This document shows, one piece after another, positions 25,172-34,909 of a stretch of 64,000 nucleotides of DNA (position 1 is the first letter of the stretch; every line of letters begins with the position of its first letter). The DNA is taken from NCBI GenBank assembly GCA_900553605.1, contig USDX01000008.1, positions 9,764 to 73,763 on the forward strand, in the 5' to 3' direction. Source of the DNA: an uncultured Eggerthella sp. GTDB taxonomy: Bacteria; Actinomycetota; Coriobacteriia; Coriobacteriales; Eggerthellaceae. A model generated the notes under the pieces. It saw nothing but the letters and a program-made list of their open reading frames with translations, did no database searches and had not been told where the DNA came from. Both the position numbers and the translations under genes were made by a program.

Positions 25172-26266
25172 ATGATAGACGCAATAGAAAAGACTATTCG
25201 TACTCAGGGCCTGTTTAGTGCTGCAACTCCCGTAATCGCCATGGTTTCGGGTGGATCTGATTCGACGGCATTGGCATACCTTATCAGCGACCTTTACAAA
25301 CGCGGTCTTGTGGGACAGCCCGCTATCTTGCACGTCAACCACCTTCTTCGGGGTGAAGACGCCTATGCCGATCAGAGGTTCGTGGAAAAGCTTGCTGCTC
25401 GTTTGGAGATCCCGTTCTTCTCGTGCGAGATCGACGTGGCGGCTTTGGCCAAGGCGACCGGCGGCAACGAAGAGGCTATCGGCCGAAATGAGCGCTATCT
25501 GGCAGCGCATGAAGCCCTCGAAAGCCTGTGCCGCCATGTGATGATTCCCGTTTCGGAAGGACGCATTGTTACTGCGCACACCCAAGACGACAGGGTGGAA
25601 AACTTCTACATGCGATCCATCGTAGGCACGGGCCCTGGCGGTTTTCGCTCCATGCTGTACGCCAACGGGCCGGTGGTACGTCCTCTGTTGGACGTATCTC
25701 GTCAGGCGCTACGCGATTTTATGAACGATATTCCCGCTGACGAGGCAGTGTTTGACGAAGAAGGGAACCGTTGGCGCGAAGATGCCACCAACGCCCACAC
25801 CGATAGGTTCCGCGCATTTGTGCGCCATGAGATAATCCCGAAGGCGAAGGAGCGCAACGGGCAGCTGCTCGATACGCTCTGTCGCACCATGAACCTCATT
25901 GCCGACGAAGACGATTTCCTTGATTCTTTGGCGAGCGAGGCAACTGAGAGTAACTTGGAGTGGATTGGCGGTGACGGGGAAGGCTCGTTCGATGGATGTC
26001 GCTTGCTTCCTTCTTTCGGTGCGGTTGCGCGTCCGCTGCAGCGTCGTATGGTGATGGCGGTGCTCGAGGCGTTTATCGGAAGCGAGGGACGCATTGAATC
26101 GGCGTCGGTTGAGGCGATCCTTTCTGCGTTCGATGAGGAAGGCGCTCCCATCAGCGGTTTTGTTACCAATGTACAGGGGAATTTGGCGGTAAGCGCTAAC
26201 AAGCAAGGCGTTTTGGTAGAGCCGATGGCCGTATTCCGTGCACGCCGGAAGCCCAACCGCGCATAA
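25172..26266 (+). CDS. tilS: tRNA(Ile)-lysidine synthetase
   Basis: A 364-residue N-type ATP pyrophosphatase; ATG 25172 is chosen with GGAAGGAAAG upstream. The PP-loop SGGSDSTALAYLI is at about residues 27-39. The family segments LHVNHLLRGEDAYADQRFV, NEEAIGRNERYL, IVTAHTQDDRVENFYMR and GTGPGGFRSM are present. TilS converts C34 of the tRNA-Ile CAU anticodon to lysidine so that it reads AUA. The C-terminal region is short compared with E. coli TilS (432 residues) but usual for Gram-positives. It starts the tilS-maf-hpt-ftsH group. Confidence 0.94.
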   Translation: MIDAIEKTIRTQGLFSAATPVIAMVSGGSDSTALAYLISDLYKRGLVGQPAILHVNHLLRGEDAYADQRFVEKLAARLEIPFFSCEIDVAALAKATGGNEEAIGRNERYLAAHEALESLCRHVMIPVSEGRIVTAHTQDDRVENFYMRSIVGTGPGGFRSMLYANGPVVRPLLDVSRQALRDFMNDIPADEAVFDEEGNRWREDATNAHTDRFRAFVRHEIIPKAKERNGQLLDTLCRTMNLIADEDDFLDSLASEATESNLEWIGGDGEGSFDGCRLLPSFGAVARPLQRRMVMAVLEAFIGSEGRIESASVEAILSAFDEEGAPISGFVTNVQGNLAVSANKQGVLVEPMAVFRARRKPNRA

Positions 26267-26366
26267 CGAGCGTTCGGGCGTTGAAGTGTATCGCTTGCCT
26301 GAAATTGCCCGAAATTGCGCCAACTGCGATTAAGAGTACCGGCAATTGGCCTAAAAGGAGAATTAC

Positions 26367-27056
26367 ATGCCTGATACAACTACTATTCCCGTAAATGTCA
26401 TTCTGGCTTCGAACAGCCCTCGTCGAAAGCAGCTGCTCGAAGAAGCGGGCGTTAAGTTTACGGTGTATACCGGCTCCACCGAAGTAGACGAATCGCTCGA
26501 TGCAGATCAACGCTCGCAGCCCTCTGAAGCGGTAAAGAAGCTTGCAGAGCGCAAAGCGGGTTCGGTTATCCAGGACATTTTGGCTGAAAACCCTGTGGGC
26601 TTAGGCATCGTTATCGGCGCCGATACCACGGTGGTGCTCGATGGGGAGATGCTGGGTAAACCCTACAGCGCAGACCATGCACGCGAGATGTTGGGCCGTC
26701 TTTCGGGTCGAACGCATGAAGTGATCACGGGTGTTTCCGTGTGGCTCGTTATGCTCAACGAGTCGGAGGAAAAAGGCGGCGACGGCAATGTTTCGTTGGC
26801 CTTCCGCTCGTTCTCCGAAACCAGCACGGTTACCTTCAAAGAGCTTTCGACCGAAGATATCAACGCTTATGTTGCCACGGGCGAAACCATCGATAAGGCA
26901 GGTGCCTATGCCATTCAGGGCAAGGGCCGCAGGTTGGTGGAAAGCTACGACGGCGACTTCAACAACATTGTCGGCTTGCCCGTCGATACGCTTCTGAAGA
27001 ACTTCCCTGAAATCATGCAGGAAACCATCGAAGCCGAGGTTAAGCCAAAAGAATAA
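26367..27056 (+). CDS. maf: Maf-family nucleoside triphosphate pyrophosphatase
   Basis: A 229-residue protein with AAAGGAG before ATG 26367. Seen are ILASNSPRRKQLLEEAGV (family SxSPRRxxLL), the catalytic GADTTVVLDGEMLGKP, and the end DKAGAYAIQGKGRRLVESYDGDFNNIVGLPV. The catalytic QGKG rather than a GxAG form and the GADT stretch fit the dTTP/UTP pyrophosphatase branch (YhdE-like), which removes non-canonical nucleotides. An insertion of about 15 residues (LNESEEKGGDGNVSLAF) sits in the middle. Confidence 0.92.
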   Translation: MPDTTTIPVNVILASNSPRRKQLLEEAGVKFTVYTGSTEVDESLDADQRSQPSEAVKKLAERKAGSVIQDILAENPVGLGIVIGADTTVVLDGEMLGKPYSADHAREMLGRLSGRTHEVITGVSVWLVMLNESEEKGGDGNVSLAFRSFSETSTVTFKELSTEDINAYVATGETIDKAGAYAIQGKGRRLVESYDGDFNNIVGLPVDTLLKNFPEIMQETIEAEVKPKE

Positions 27057-27078
27057 TCGCAGTTGATGCATAGCTTGC

Positions 27079-27116
27079 GCGCCGCCATTCCCTCCAAGAG
27101 GGGTGGCGGCGCTTTA
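27079..27116 (+). terminator. Terminator after maf
   Basis: GCGCCGCCA and TGGCGGCGC form a 9-bp stem with an internal CCTC/GGGG pairing, followed by a short T stretch. Confidence 0.6.
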
Positions 27117-27246
27117 GTACAGTGAAGATTTATTGCAAAACAGCCACAGGCACCTTTCCGCAAATGTGCTTAGGAAAGCTTTTGTTACACTGAAGTACTG
27201 TCTATACCCGTATTTACTCCACCTATCGGTGGGAAAAGAGGCTTTC

Positions 27247-27792
27247 GTGGAGAAGCATCCCAATCTTGAGCGCATCCTTTTTTCCGAGGATGAGATTCGT
27301 ACGCGTGTAAAGGAAATGGGCGCACAGATTACCGAAGATTATGCAGGTAAAAGCATCGTGGTGATTTCGGTGCTGCGAGGAGCGGCTATCTTCATGGCTG
27401 ACTTGGTTCGCGAAATCCACCTGCCGGTTGAAATGGACTACATGGCCATTTCTTCTTACGGCAACGGCATGAAGAGCTCCGGCGTGGTTCGTATTATCAA
27501 AGACCTCTCCAGCCAGATCGAAGGCCGTCACGTGCTTATCGCTGAAGACATCCTGGACAGTGGCCTTACCCTGCGCTACCTCATTAAGAACCTCGAGTCG
27601 CGCAACCCTGCTTCCATCGAAGTGGCAACGCTTCTTCGCAAGGACACTCCCAATCAGGCAGATATCAAGTGCAAGTACATTGGCTTTGAATGTCCCGATG
27701 AATTTATTGTTGGCTATGGCCTCGACTACGCCGAGCGTTATCGCAACCTTTCCTGCATCGGCGTGTTGAAGCCCGAAGCAACCCAGGAATAA
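27247..27792 (+). CDS. hpt: Hypoxanthine phosphoribosyltransferase
   Basis: A 181-residue protein, start GTG 27247 with AGAGG upstream. The N-terminal ILFSEDEIRTRVKEMGAQIT is typical. The PRPP-binding motif reads VLIAEDILDSGLTL (Ser in place of the common Thr). It ends with FIVGYGLDYAERYRNLSCIGVL. It salvages hypoxanthine and guanine to IMP and GMP. In many Gram-positive genomes hpt sits between tilS and ftsH, as here. Confidence 0.94.
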   Translation: MEKHPNLERILFSEDEIRTRVKEMGAQITEDYAGKSIVVISVLRGAAIFMADLVREIHLPVEMDYMAISSYGNGMKSSGVVRIIKDLSSQIEGRHVLIAEDILDSGLTLRYLIKNLESRNPASIEVATLLRKDTPNQADIKCKYIGFECPDEFIVGYGLDYAERYRNLSCIGVLKPEATQE

Positions 27793-27834
27793 CGTCCGTT
27801 GGTTCGATCGAAGGACATAAGGAACTAATAACCT

Positions 27835-30027
27835 ATGGCACAAACACCCAATCAAAAGAAGCCTAATCACAGTAAGCCCCCCTTGCCCAAGCAGCCCAAT
27901 CGCTCCAATATCGTTACGCTGGTTGTGTTCTTGGCCGTTGGTATTTTCTTTGCCGTGATGATGACCCGTACCATGACGGCGACGAACGGTATTACCCAGA
28001 CCGACGAATTGGTAACGTCTGAGTTTACCCAGGCTGTCGAGCAGGGTCGCGTGAACACTGCTGTTTACGACACCGGCTCCTATACCATTACGGGCACCTA
28101 CTACCCTGCCGCTACGGCAGGCGAGGCCACAACGGATGCGTTCAACACCGCATTCAACGCGTTGAACTCCGGAATGGCAAGCACCACGGGCGCTCGTCCC
28201 ACCATCGTGCAGACGCAGGAGCTTGCTGCCTCCAAACTTGGCTCCGAGCATAACTACACCTGCACATGGGTTGGCTCCGATTCACTGGGTCAGCTTATGG
28301 CGGCGCATCCTTCCATTCAGTACAGCGTGCGCTTGGCATCGCCTTGGGGTTCCATCCTGGCATCGATTCTGCCCATTTTGATCATTGCCGGCCTGCTGCT
28401 GTTCTTCTTCTCCCAGATGAACAAGGCAAACAACTCGCAGATGTCATTCGGCAAGGCGAAGGTGAAGAAAAGCGTTGAGGAGCATCCCGACGTTCACTTC
28501 TCCGACGTTGCCGGTGTTGATGAAGCGGTTGAGGAAATGCAGGAGATCAAGGACTTCCTGGAAAACCCTGCAAAGTATCAGTCTCTTGGTGCAAAGATTC
28601 CTCGCGGTTGCCTTTTGGTGGGCCCTCCGGGTACTGGTAAAACCCTGCTTGCGCGTGCTGTTGCCGGTGAAGCGGGCGTTCCGTTCTTCAGCATCTCTGG
28701 TTCCGACTTCGTGGAAATGTTCGTAGGCGTGGGTGCTTCCCGTGTACGTGACCTGTTCAAGCAGGCAAAGGAAGCTTCTCCTTCGATCATCTTCATCGAC
28801 GAAATTGACGCCGTTGGCCGTCAGCGTGGCGCTGGTTTGGGCGGTGGCCACGACGAACGCGAGCAGACTTTGAACCAGCTGCTTGTTGAAATGGACGGCT
28901 TCGAGGCCAACGATTCCGTTGTCCTTATTGCTGCAACCAACCGCGCCGACGTTCTTGACCCGGCCCTGCTTCGCCCGGGCCGCTTCGACCGCCAGATTGT
29001 CGTTGACGCTCCTGACGTAAAGGGTCGTGAAAAGATCCTGAACGTTCACGCTGCCAACAAGCCCCTGGCCGATGATGTTGACCTTGCCAGCATCGCTAAG
29101 CTCACCCCTGGCTTCACGGGTGCCGATTTGTCCAACTTGCTCAACGAGTCGGCAATTCTTACGGCTCGTCGCAACAAGCACATCATCACTAACAAGGAAG
29201 TTCAGGACTCCATGGAGCGTGTTATCGCTGGTCCTGAACGCAAGGGTCGTGTTCTCGACGAACGTACGCGCAAGACCATCGCGTACCATGAATCGGGTCA
29301 TGCTTTGGTTGGCCACATGCTTGAAGGCGCTGACCCTGTTCATAAGATCTCGATCATCTCTCGTGGTCGCGCCTTGGGTTACACGCTTTCCATCCCTGAC
29401 GAAGACAAGGTGCTCAACAGCCGCAACGAAATGCGTGACGAGCTGGCCGTGTTCCTTGGTGGTCGTGTTGCCGAAGAGCTGTTCTGTGACGACATCACCA
29501 CGGGCGCTTCCAACGACCTTGAGCGCGCAACGAAGATGGCTCGCGCTATGGTTACCAATTACGGCATGAGCTCCGACTTGGGCGTGCAGGTGTTCGGCCA
29601 GCCCAATCACGAAGTGTTCTTGGGCCGCGATTATGGCAACACGCAGGATTACTCCGACGATACGGCTCGTCGCATCGACGACGAGGTTGCTCGCATCATG
29701 AAGGAAGCCCACGATCGTGCGGTGGAAATTCTTTCCTCCAAGCGCGACCAGATGGACCTTATGGCTACCGTTTTGCTTGAGCGCGAAACGATTGACGGTG
29801 ATGCTTGCCAGGCATTGCTTAACAACCGTTGGGCAGAGTACCTGCAGGAAGAACAGGCCAAGGAAGCTGAAGGCAAAAAGCCAGAGCTTGAAACTGCTGA
29901 AGATGCCCCCGCCGATGTTGCTGCACAGCAGGAACAGCAGGCCACTGCAGTAAGCGAGGCAACACCCACAAAGCCTGAAGCCCCTGATGGGGGAGCGTCG
30001 GGTCCCGAATCGGGCAACCAACAGTAA
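27835..30027 (+). CDS. ftsH: ATP-dependent zinc metalloprotease FtsH
   Basis: A 730-residue membrane protease. TM1 spans about residues 26-45, an extracytoplasmic domain of about 125 residues follows, and TM2 spans about 172-192. The AAA module has Walker A GPPGTGKT (263-270), Walker B IIFIDEID, and the second region of homology ending LRPGRFDRQI. The zinc site HESGH is at 485-489. The last 60 residues are a Glu/Ala/Pro-rich tail unique to this lineage. It degrades membrane and short-lived proteins as a hexamer. AAGGA lies nine bases before the ATG. Confidence 0.97.
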   Translation: MAQTPNQKKPNHSKPPLPKQPNRSNIVTLVVFLAVGIFFAVMMTRTMTATNGITQTDELVTSEFTQAVEQGRVNTAVYDTGSYTITGTYYPAATAGEATTDAFNTAFNALNSGMASTTGARPTIVQTQELAASKLGSEHNYTCTWVGSDSLGQLMAAHPSIQYSVRLASPWGSILASILPILIIAGLLLFFFSQMNKANNSQMSFGKAKVKKSVEEHPDVHFSDVAGVDEAVEEMQEIKDFLENPAKYQSLGAKIPRGCLLVGPPGTGKTLLARAVAGEAGVPFFSISGSDFVEMFVGVGASRVRDLFKQAKEASPSIIFIDEIDAVGRQRGAGLGGGHDEREQTLNQLLVEMDGFEANDSVVLIAATNRADVLDPALLRPGRFDRQIVVDAPDVKGREKILNVHAANKPLADDVDLASIAKLTPGFTGADLSNLLNESAILTARRNKHIITNKEVQDSMERVIAGPERKGRVLDERTRKTIAYHESGHALVGHMLEGADPVHKISIISRGRALGYTLSIPDEDKVLNSRNEMRDELAVFLGGRVAEELFCDDITTGASNDLERATKMARAMVTNYGMSSDLGVQVFGQPNHEVFLGRDYGNTQDYSDDTARRIDDEVARIMKEAHDRAVEILSSKRDQMDLMATVLLERETIDGDACQALLNNRWAEYLQEEQAKEAEGKKPELETAEDAPADVAAQQEQQATAVSEATPTKPEAPDGGASGPESGNQQ

Positions 30028-30084
30028 TGGTTAGCAACGCCCCGGGCCATACGGCCTGGGGCGTGGTTTATAAGGAGCAAAACT

Positions 30085-31398
30085 ATGATTTGGCGCTGTG
30101 GACGCTACCCCTTTGATTCCCGCACCCCCGTTATCATGGGCATTTTGAATGTGACCCCCGATTCATTTTCCGATGGTGGTTCGTACGCCAACGTAGAAGA
30201 GGCGGTTGCTGCTGCCCAGAAAATGGTTGATGAGGGCGCTCTCATCATCGATGTGGGCGGTGAGTCTACGCGCCCTGGCGCAAATCCTGTGTCTGTCGAA
30301 GAAGAGCTTTCTCGCACTATCGAGGTAGTGAAGCAGCTGGCTGAAAAGGATATATGCGTAAGCATAGATACCCGCCATGCCGAGGTGGCAAAGGCGGCAG
30401 TTGAAGCGGGCGCAAGCATCATCAACGATGTAACGGGTTTCCGTGATCCCGCCATGGTTGAGGTTGCCAAGGGATGCGATGTCGGCTTGGTGGTAATGCA
30501 TATGCTGGGCGACGACCCGCGCACCATGCAGGACGAGCCCCAGTACGACGATGTGGTTGCGGAAGTATGCGAATACCTCTCAAAGCGTGCTGCCGAGCTT
30601 GAAACTGCCGGCATTGCTCATGATCGAATCTGCCTTGATCCTGGTCCTGGCTTTGGCAAAACCGCCAAGCAGACCATTGAGCTTATGCGTAACTTCCAGG
30701 AGCTAGTGCATCTGGGGTATCCCACAATGGTTGCCGTTTCCCGAAAGAGCTACATCGGCTACGCCTATGACATCGACGACCCCAAGGAACGCGATGCTGC
30801 TTCTGCTGCAGAGGCGCTGATGGCATGCGAATTGGGCGCTTCGGTAATTCGTACGCATAATGTGGCGCTAACCGAAGAGTCGCTAAAGGAAAACCTGCGG
30901 CCCTATGCGTTTATCGGCCTTGGTTGCAACGTTGCTTTGGTTGCCGATGAAGGCGAGGAACTCGAGGGCAAGAAGGCAATGCTCAGCCAAGCTATCACCG
31001 ATATGTGTCTGTTGCCCGATTCTCAGATCATCGATGTTTCCAGCTTCTATGAAAGCGAGCCTGCTTATGTGGAAGACCAGGACTCGTTCGTTAATGCAGT
31101 GCTTATCTTGCGTACGGGCTTGCCCCCGCAAGAGCTCCTGCGCTATCTGAATATCATCGAAGACAGGCTGGGTCGCATCCGCGAAAAGAAGAACGGTCCG
31201 CGCACGTGCGATCTGGATATCCTTGATTACCAGGGCTATGTGTCCGACTTGGAAGTGCTGACTTTGCCTCATCCGCTCCTTACCGAACGTGATTTCGTGG
31301 TAAAGCCACTGCTTGAGATTGCTCCTAACCATGAGCTTTCCGATGGCACGAAAGTCACACTTGATACCGTAACGGTGGGCAAGGCGTGGAAGTGCTAA
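30085..31398 (+). CDS. folP: Fused dihydropteroate synthase / HPPK (FolP-FolK)
   Basis: A 437-residue bifunctional folate enzyme. Residues about 1-270 are DHPS: MGILNVTPDSFSDGG, GGESTRPGA, INDVTGF, DPGPGFGKT and VSRKSYIGYA, followed by RTHNV. Residues about 275-437 are HPPK: AFIGLGCNVAL, YESEPAYVEDQDSFVNAV, GRIREKKNGPRTCDLDIL, then TLPHPLLTERDFVVKPL. The two enzymes catalyse consecutive steps (pyrophosphorylation of the pterin, then condensation with p-aminobenzoate). No folB domain separates them. The gene overlaps birA by 13 bases. Confidence 0.95.
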   Translation: MIWRCGRYPFDSRTPVIMGILNVTPDSFSDGGSYANVEEAVAAAQKMVDEGALIIDVGGESTRPGANPVSVEEELSRTIEVVKQLAEKDICVSIDTRHAEVAKAAVEAGASIINDVTGFRDPAMVEVAKGCDVGLVVMHMLGDDPRTMQDEPQYDDVVAEVCEYLSKRAAELETAGIAHDRICLDPGPGFGKTAKQTIELMRNFQELVHLGYPTMVAVSRKSYIGYAYDIDDPKERDAASAAEALMACELGASVIRTHNVALTEESLKENLRPYAFIGLGCNVALVADEGEELEGKKAMLSQAITDMCLLPDSQIIDVSSFYESEPAYVEDQDSFVNAVLILRTGLPPQELLRYLNIIEDRLGRIREKKNGPRTCDLDILDYQGYVSDLEVLTLPHPLLTERDFVVKPLLEIAPNHELSDGTKVTLDTVTVGKAWKC

Positions 31399-32237
31399 GC
31401 CAGTCCGAACATCAAACCTGCGGCCGTGTTGCAAAAGGTGCCCCCTCGGTGGCGCCTTTGCGTCCGGCCGTTTCTTCTTTCTGGGATTTGCACGCCTATG
31501 CATGCGTCCGTTCGACGAACGAGCTCGTGAAAGAAGCTCTTCGTCAGGGTGTGCCTGAGGGATATTGCGCAACTGCCTTGGAGCAAGAAGGCGGCTATGG
31601 GCGTCAAGGGAGGGTTTGGACCAGTCCTTTGGGCGGTGTATACACTTCGTTTGCGTTGCGACCTAACGTGCCGCCTCAAATGCTCCCTACCTTGAGCTTG
31701 GTGGCCTCATTGGCGGTAGCCGACGCCCTTGAGCAGGTGCGTCCAAGCTGTAGCCCGCTTATCAAGTGGCCTAATGATGTGCTTTGTCCGCAGGGGAAAC
31801 TCGCAGGCATTTCGCTTGAGGCTTTAGCTGGCGGCGTGTGCGTTGGTGTGGGGGTCAATGTGTATGAGCCTTTTGCCAAACGCGAAGTTGAGGGGAAGTA
31901 CTCCTTGGCGTATCTGCAAGATGGCGTTGTGGAAGCGGATCTTTCCGCGGAGCAGCGTTCCGTCATGACTCAGTTGGTTGAAAGCATGCTTGAAGCGATG
32001 AAGAGCCGCTACGGGCGCTGGCTCCAGGAAGGCTTCTCGGCTTTTATCGATGAGTACAGCCAGCGCTTCGCTTACCGCGACAAGCGGGCATCCCTCGCGC
32101 TTATCAATGGAGATAAAACCATCGAGGGGGTAATTCGTGGCGTCGATAGCTTAGGGCGCTTGCTCGTTGAAAACGATGTTGGGGCGATTGTCCCCATGAG
32201 CTCGGGCGAAGTGCATGTGACTTCGTTTCAAAGTTAA
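31386..32237 (+). CDS. birA: Biotin--[acetyl-CoA-carboxylase] ligase, monofunctional
   Basis: A 283-residue protein; GTG 31386 overlaps the end of folP-folK. The catalytic core shows RSTNELVKEA, EGGYGRQGRVWTSPLGGVY (biotinoyl-AMP loop), IKWPNDVLCPQGKLAGI with the key Lys, and a C-terminal SH3-like piece (GVIRGVDSLGRLLVEN). The N-terminal winged helix of E. coli BirA is absent, so it cannot be the biotin repressor. The first 25 residues are poorly conserved and the true start may be slightly later. It may serve biotin imported by BioY 3 kb away. Confidence 0.92.
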   Translation: MEVLSQSEHQTCGRVAKGAPSVAPLRPAVSSFWDLHAYACVRSTNELVKEALRQGVPEGYCATALEQEGGYGRQGRVWTSPLGGVYTSFALRPNVPPQMLPTLSLVASLAVADALEQVRPSCSPLIKWPNDVLCPQGKLAGISLEALAGGVCVGVGVNVYEPFAKREVEGKYSLAYLQDGVVEADLSAEQRSVMTQLVESMLEAMKSRYGRWLQEGFSAFIDEYSQRFAYRDKRASLALINGDKTIEGVIRGVDSLGRLLVENDVGAIVPMSSGEVHVTSFQS

Positions 32238-32252
32238 CCTGGAGCTGTTGGC

Positions 32253-32804
32253 CTAAAGCAGCAGAGACTTCAAACCGATAAGAATGAGCACGGCACCGCC
32301 AATGATGGTGGCTTTTTCGCCGAGTGCGTTACCGAAGCGCTTACCGATAACCAGGGCAACGATGCAGGTAAGTGCCGTAGTGACGCCGATGATGCCCGAA
32401 GAGGTGAGTACGTTTACTTCCAGGGCGGCAAAGCTTACGCCAACCGCTAGGGCATCAATGCTGGTGGCAACTGCCTGGAACAACAGTACGGGCATGGTGA
32501 GTGTTTGCTCGGATGCCTCTTCGCCCTCTTCTTCATGGAAGGCGTCCCAGATCATCTTTCCGCCGATGAATCCCAAGATCACAAAGGTAATGATGCCAGC
32601 ATATTGGGTGATGAAATCGCTTACCAGCTGACCCAGGACAAACCCTACAACGGGCATGAGGAACTGGAAAAAGCCGAAAGCAAGGGGCATGGAAAAGCTG
32701 CGGGCGCGTGAGATGTTAGGATAAGCAAAGCTGTTGGAGATGGTAACGGCAAACGCATCCATGGAGAGTGCTAGGCCAAGTATGACGATTTCGACAATGC
32801 TCAC
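32253..32804 (-). CDS. mntP: Manganese efflux pump MntP
   Basis: A 183-residue protein with six hydrophobic segments. The family repeat motifs are LALSMDAFAVTISN near the N-terminus and the matching ATSIDALAVGVSF in the second half, each with the Asp needed for Mn(II) movement, plus FIGGKMIWDAF. A charged His/Glu loop (FHEEEGEEASEQ) sits between the halves. The 200-base upstream region does not show the yybP-ykoY manganese riboswitch core that controls mntP in other bacteria. Confidence 0.93.
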   Translation of the reverse strand: MSIVEIVILGLALSMDAFAVTISNSFAYPNISRARSFSMPLAFGFFQFLMPVVGFVLGQLVSDFITQYAGIITFVILGFIGGKMIWDAFHEEEGEEASEQTLTMPVLLFQAVATSIDALAVGVSFAALEVNVLTSSGIIGVTTALTCIVALVIGKRFGNALGEKATIIGGAVLILIGLKSLLL

Positions 32805-33006
32805 GGCAGTCCTTTCTTGTGTGCAAACCTGTATTTTCCCTCATGGCAAGCCGCTTGCTGACTAGGCGGTCAACATGACACACATTTGATAAATACATGC
32901 ATTTTGCCTAGGGGATATGGCGGTATTTAAGCTGCGTTATCAGAATAGGCAGAGCAACTGATTGGCTGCATGCGTTAAGGCAGGCGGCCTGGAACAATAA
33001 TGAAAC

Positions 33007-34575
33007 ATGAGCGAAAGGTATCGAGCCCGTATGGCCGAAGAACAGATTCGGGGAGAACAAAAAGAGCATCAGGGGGCACATTTCGAAGAGGGCACTATGC
33101 GCAAGCATGTTGCTGGGGGAGCAGCTGCTAAAGGCAACGACCGTACCGCGCGTATGGGAACGGGTCCCATTCCGAAATTGGTGTTGGAATTTGCCATTCC
33201 CTCTATCGTGGGCATGCTGGTTAACGGTGCCTACAATGTAATCGACTCCATCTTCCTTGGCCAGGCTATGGGCGAGATTGGCCTTTCGGTGGCAACTGCC
33301 GCCATGCCGCTGATGACCATCTTCATGGCGTTGGGCATGCTTATCGGCAACGGCGGCAATGCGCTTGCTGCACTGCGCTTGGGCGAAGGCAACAAGCAGG
33401 CTGCTGAAAAAAGCCTGGGCAATACGGTGTGTCTTGGCATCATCATTGCGATTGTAGTGGCGATAATCGCCTGCATTCCGCCCTGCATGGAGGCGCTCCT
33501 TTCGCTTTCGAGCGCTACGCCTGAAATCCACGATTACACCTACTCGTTTATTCAGATCATCGCTTTCGGTGTTATCTTCCAAATCATCGGCATGGGTGTG
33601 AATAATTTCATCCGTACGGCAGGTGCGCCAAACCGCGCCTTGCTTACCATGGTTATCGGCACGTTTTCCTGCATCATTCTGAACTACCTGTTTGTGTTGG
33701 TTTTCGGATGGGGCGTTGTGGGCAGCGCGCTGGCAACCGTGCTTGGCCAGGGAGTTTCCTGCGTTTCAGTATTGTGGTACTTCCTGTTTACCAAGAACGT
33801 TGCATTCAAGCTATACGCACGCAACTTGAAGCTCGACGCCGAAGTGGTAGGATTCATTTTATCTTTGGGCGCTGCCAGCTTCATCATGCAGATGGCTATG
33901 TCGGTCATCAATTTCCTTGTTAACTATCTGTTGGTGTTCTATGGTGCGCAAAGCCCCTTGGGCGCCGAGGCCGCGCTGGCGTCTATCGGCGTTGTACAGC
34001 GTTGCGCCATGTTTACCGTGCTGCCTCTTATCGGTACTGCAGTGGCGATTCAGCCGCTGCTGGGATTCAACTACGGAGCGGGACTTATCTCGCGCGTGCG
34101 CGAAACCGTGCGTTTTGGCATCCTGATGGCCACGGTTATCGGTACCTGCATGTGGATCATGATTATGCTGTTCTCGGGCGATATCGTAAGCTTCTTCGGT
34201 ATTCGTGCTGATGGCCTGCGTGACTTCACCGCTTTTGCGCTGAAGATTCAGTTGCTTGTGCTCCCGGTTGTTGGCTTCCAAATTGTGGTGGGCAACTACT
34301 TCCAGGCAACGGGACAGCCGATGAAATCTATCATCCTTTCCCTTACCCGTCAGGTTCTGTTCCTTATTCCCTTGTATATCGTGCTGCCCATCGTGCTGCC
34401 CATGCTGGTGTTTACGCTTACCGGTTTGGATGCTTTGTATTTTGCGGTGCCGATTTCCGATTGTCTATCTGTTGTTACTGCGGCGGCATTCCTTGCGTTT
34501 GAGATGCGCCGTTTGAAGCGCGTTGAGGCAGGGGAGGAAACGTCTCGTTTTGGCAAGGGCGCGAAGCAATCGTAG
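33007..34575 (+). CDS. MATE-family efflux transporter
   Basis: A 522-residue protein with about 12 membrane segments. The family start is GPIPKLVLEFAIPSIVGMLV followed by NGAYNVIDSIFLGQ, and the second half has PLIGTAVAIQPLLGFNYGAG. The first 45 residues are hydrophilic; both ATG 33007 and ATG 33031 are possible starts (AAAGG precedes the second). It exports cationic drugs or metabolites using Na+ or H+; substrate unknown. Divergent from mntP. Confidence 0.9.
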   Translation: MSERYRARMAEEQIRGEQKEHQGAHFEEGTMRKHVAGGAAAKGNDRTARMGTGPIPKLVLEFAIPSIVGMLVNGAYNVIDSIFLGQAMGEIGLSVATAAMPLMTIFMALGMLIGNGGNALAALRLGEGNKQAAEKSLGNTVCLGIIIAIVVAIIACIPPCMEALLSLSSATPEIHDYTYSFIQIIAFGVIFQIIGMGVNNFIRTAGAPNRALLTMVIGTFSCIILNYLFVLVFGWGVVGSALATVLGQGVSCVSVLWYFLFTKNVAFKLYARNLKLDAEVVGFILSLGAASFIMQMAMSVINFLVNYLLVFYGAQSPLGAEAALASIGVVQRCAMFTVLPLIGTAVAIQPLLGFNYGAGLISRVRETVRFGILMATVIGTCMWIMIMLFSGDIVSFFGIRADGLRDFTAFALKIQLLVLPVVGFQIVVGNYFQATGQPMKSIILSLTRQVLFLIPLYIVLPIVLPMLVFTLTGLDALYFAVPISDCLSVVTAAAFLAFEMRRLKRVEAGEETSRFGKGAKQS

Positions 34576-34638
34576 ACACTTCAGATTCCATGCGGGTTTC
34601 GCTTGTGGGTTGGTTGGCAGCCTGTGCTAGTGGATGAT

Positions 34639-34909
34639 TGTCATACGCAGCGCCGAAGAACGCGATGTTGAGCACGCCTGCCCGTAGACGAGCGTCAGCT
34701 GTTCAGCTGCCCGTAGGCGAGCGGCAGGTATCATGCGTAGCGCCAAAAGCACGATGCAGAGGATGACTGCCCGTAGACGATGCCAGCTGTTCAGCCGCCC
34801 GTAGGCGGAGCTGCGGCTGTTCGCGACAGGGCGCACGCTCGAAGGAGTTATCGCCGACTGCCCGTAGACGAGCGCCAGCTGTTCGGCTGCCCGTAGGCGA
34901 GCGGCGGCC
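34639..34909. repeat. Three direct repeats of about 90 bp
   Basis: Conserved cores start at 34678, 34767 and 34858, each beginning CTGCCCGTAGACGA, then CAGCTGTTC, then GCCCGTAGGCG. Less conserved 40-base arms precede each core. The cores can form short hairpins. The segment 34576-35217 contains no gene; its last part holds the bioY promoter. Confidence 0.75.

Noticed and set aside
32805..33006. yybP-ykoY manganese riboswitch upstream of mntP
   Set aside because: Searched by eye on the minus strand; the conserved GGGGAGUA-type and paired loop motifs are not present.
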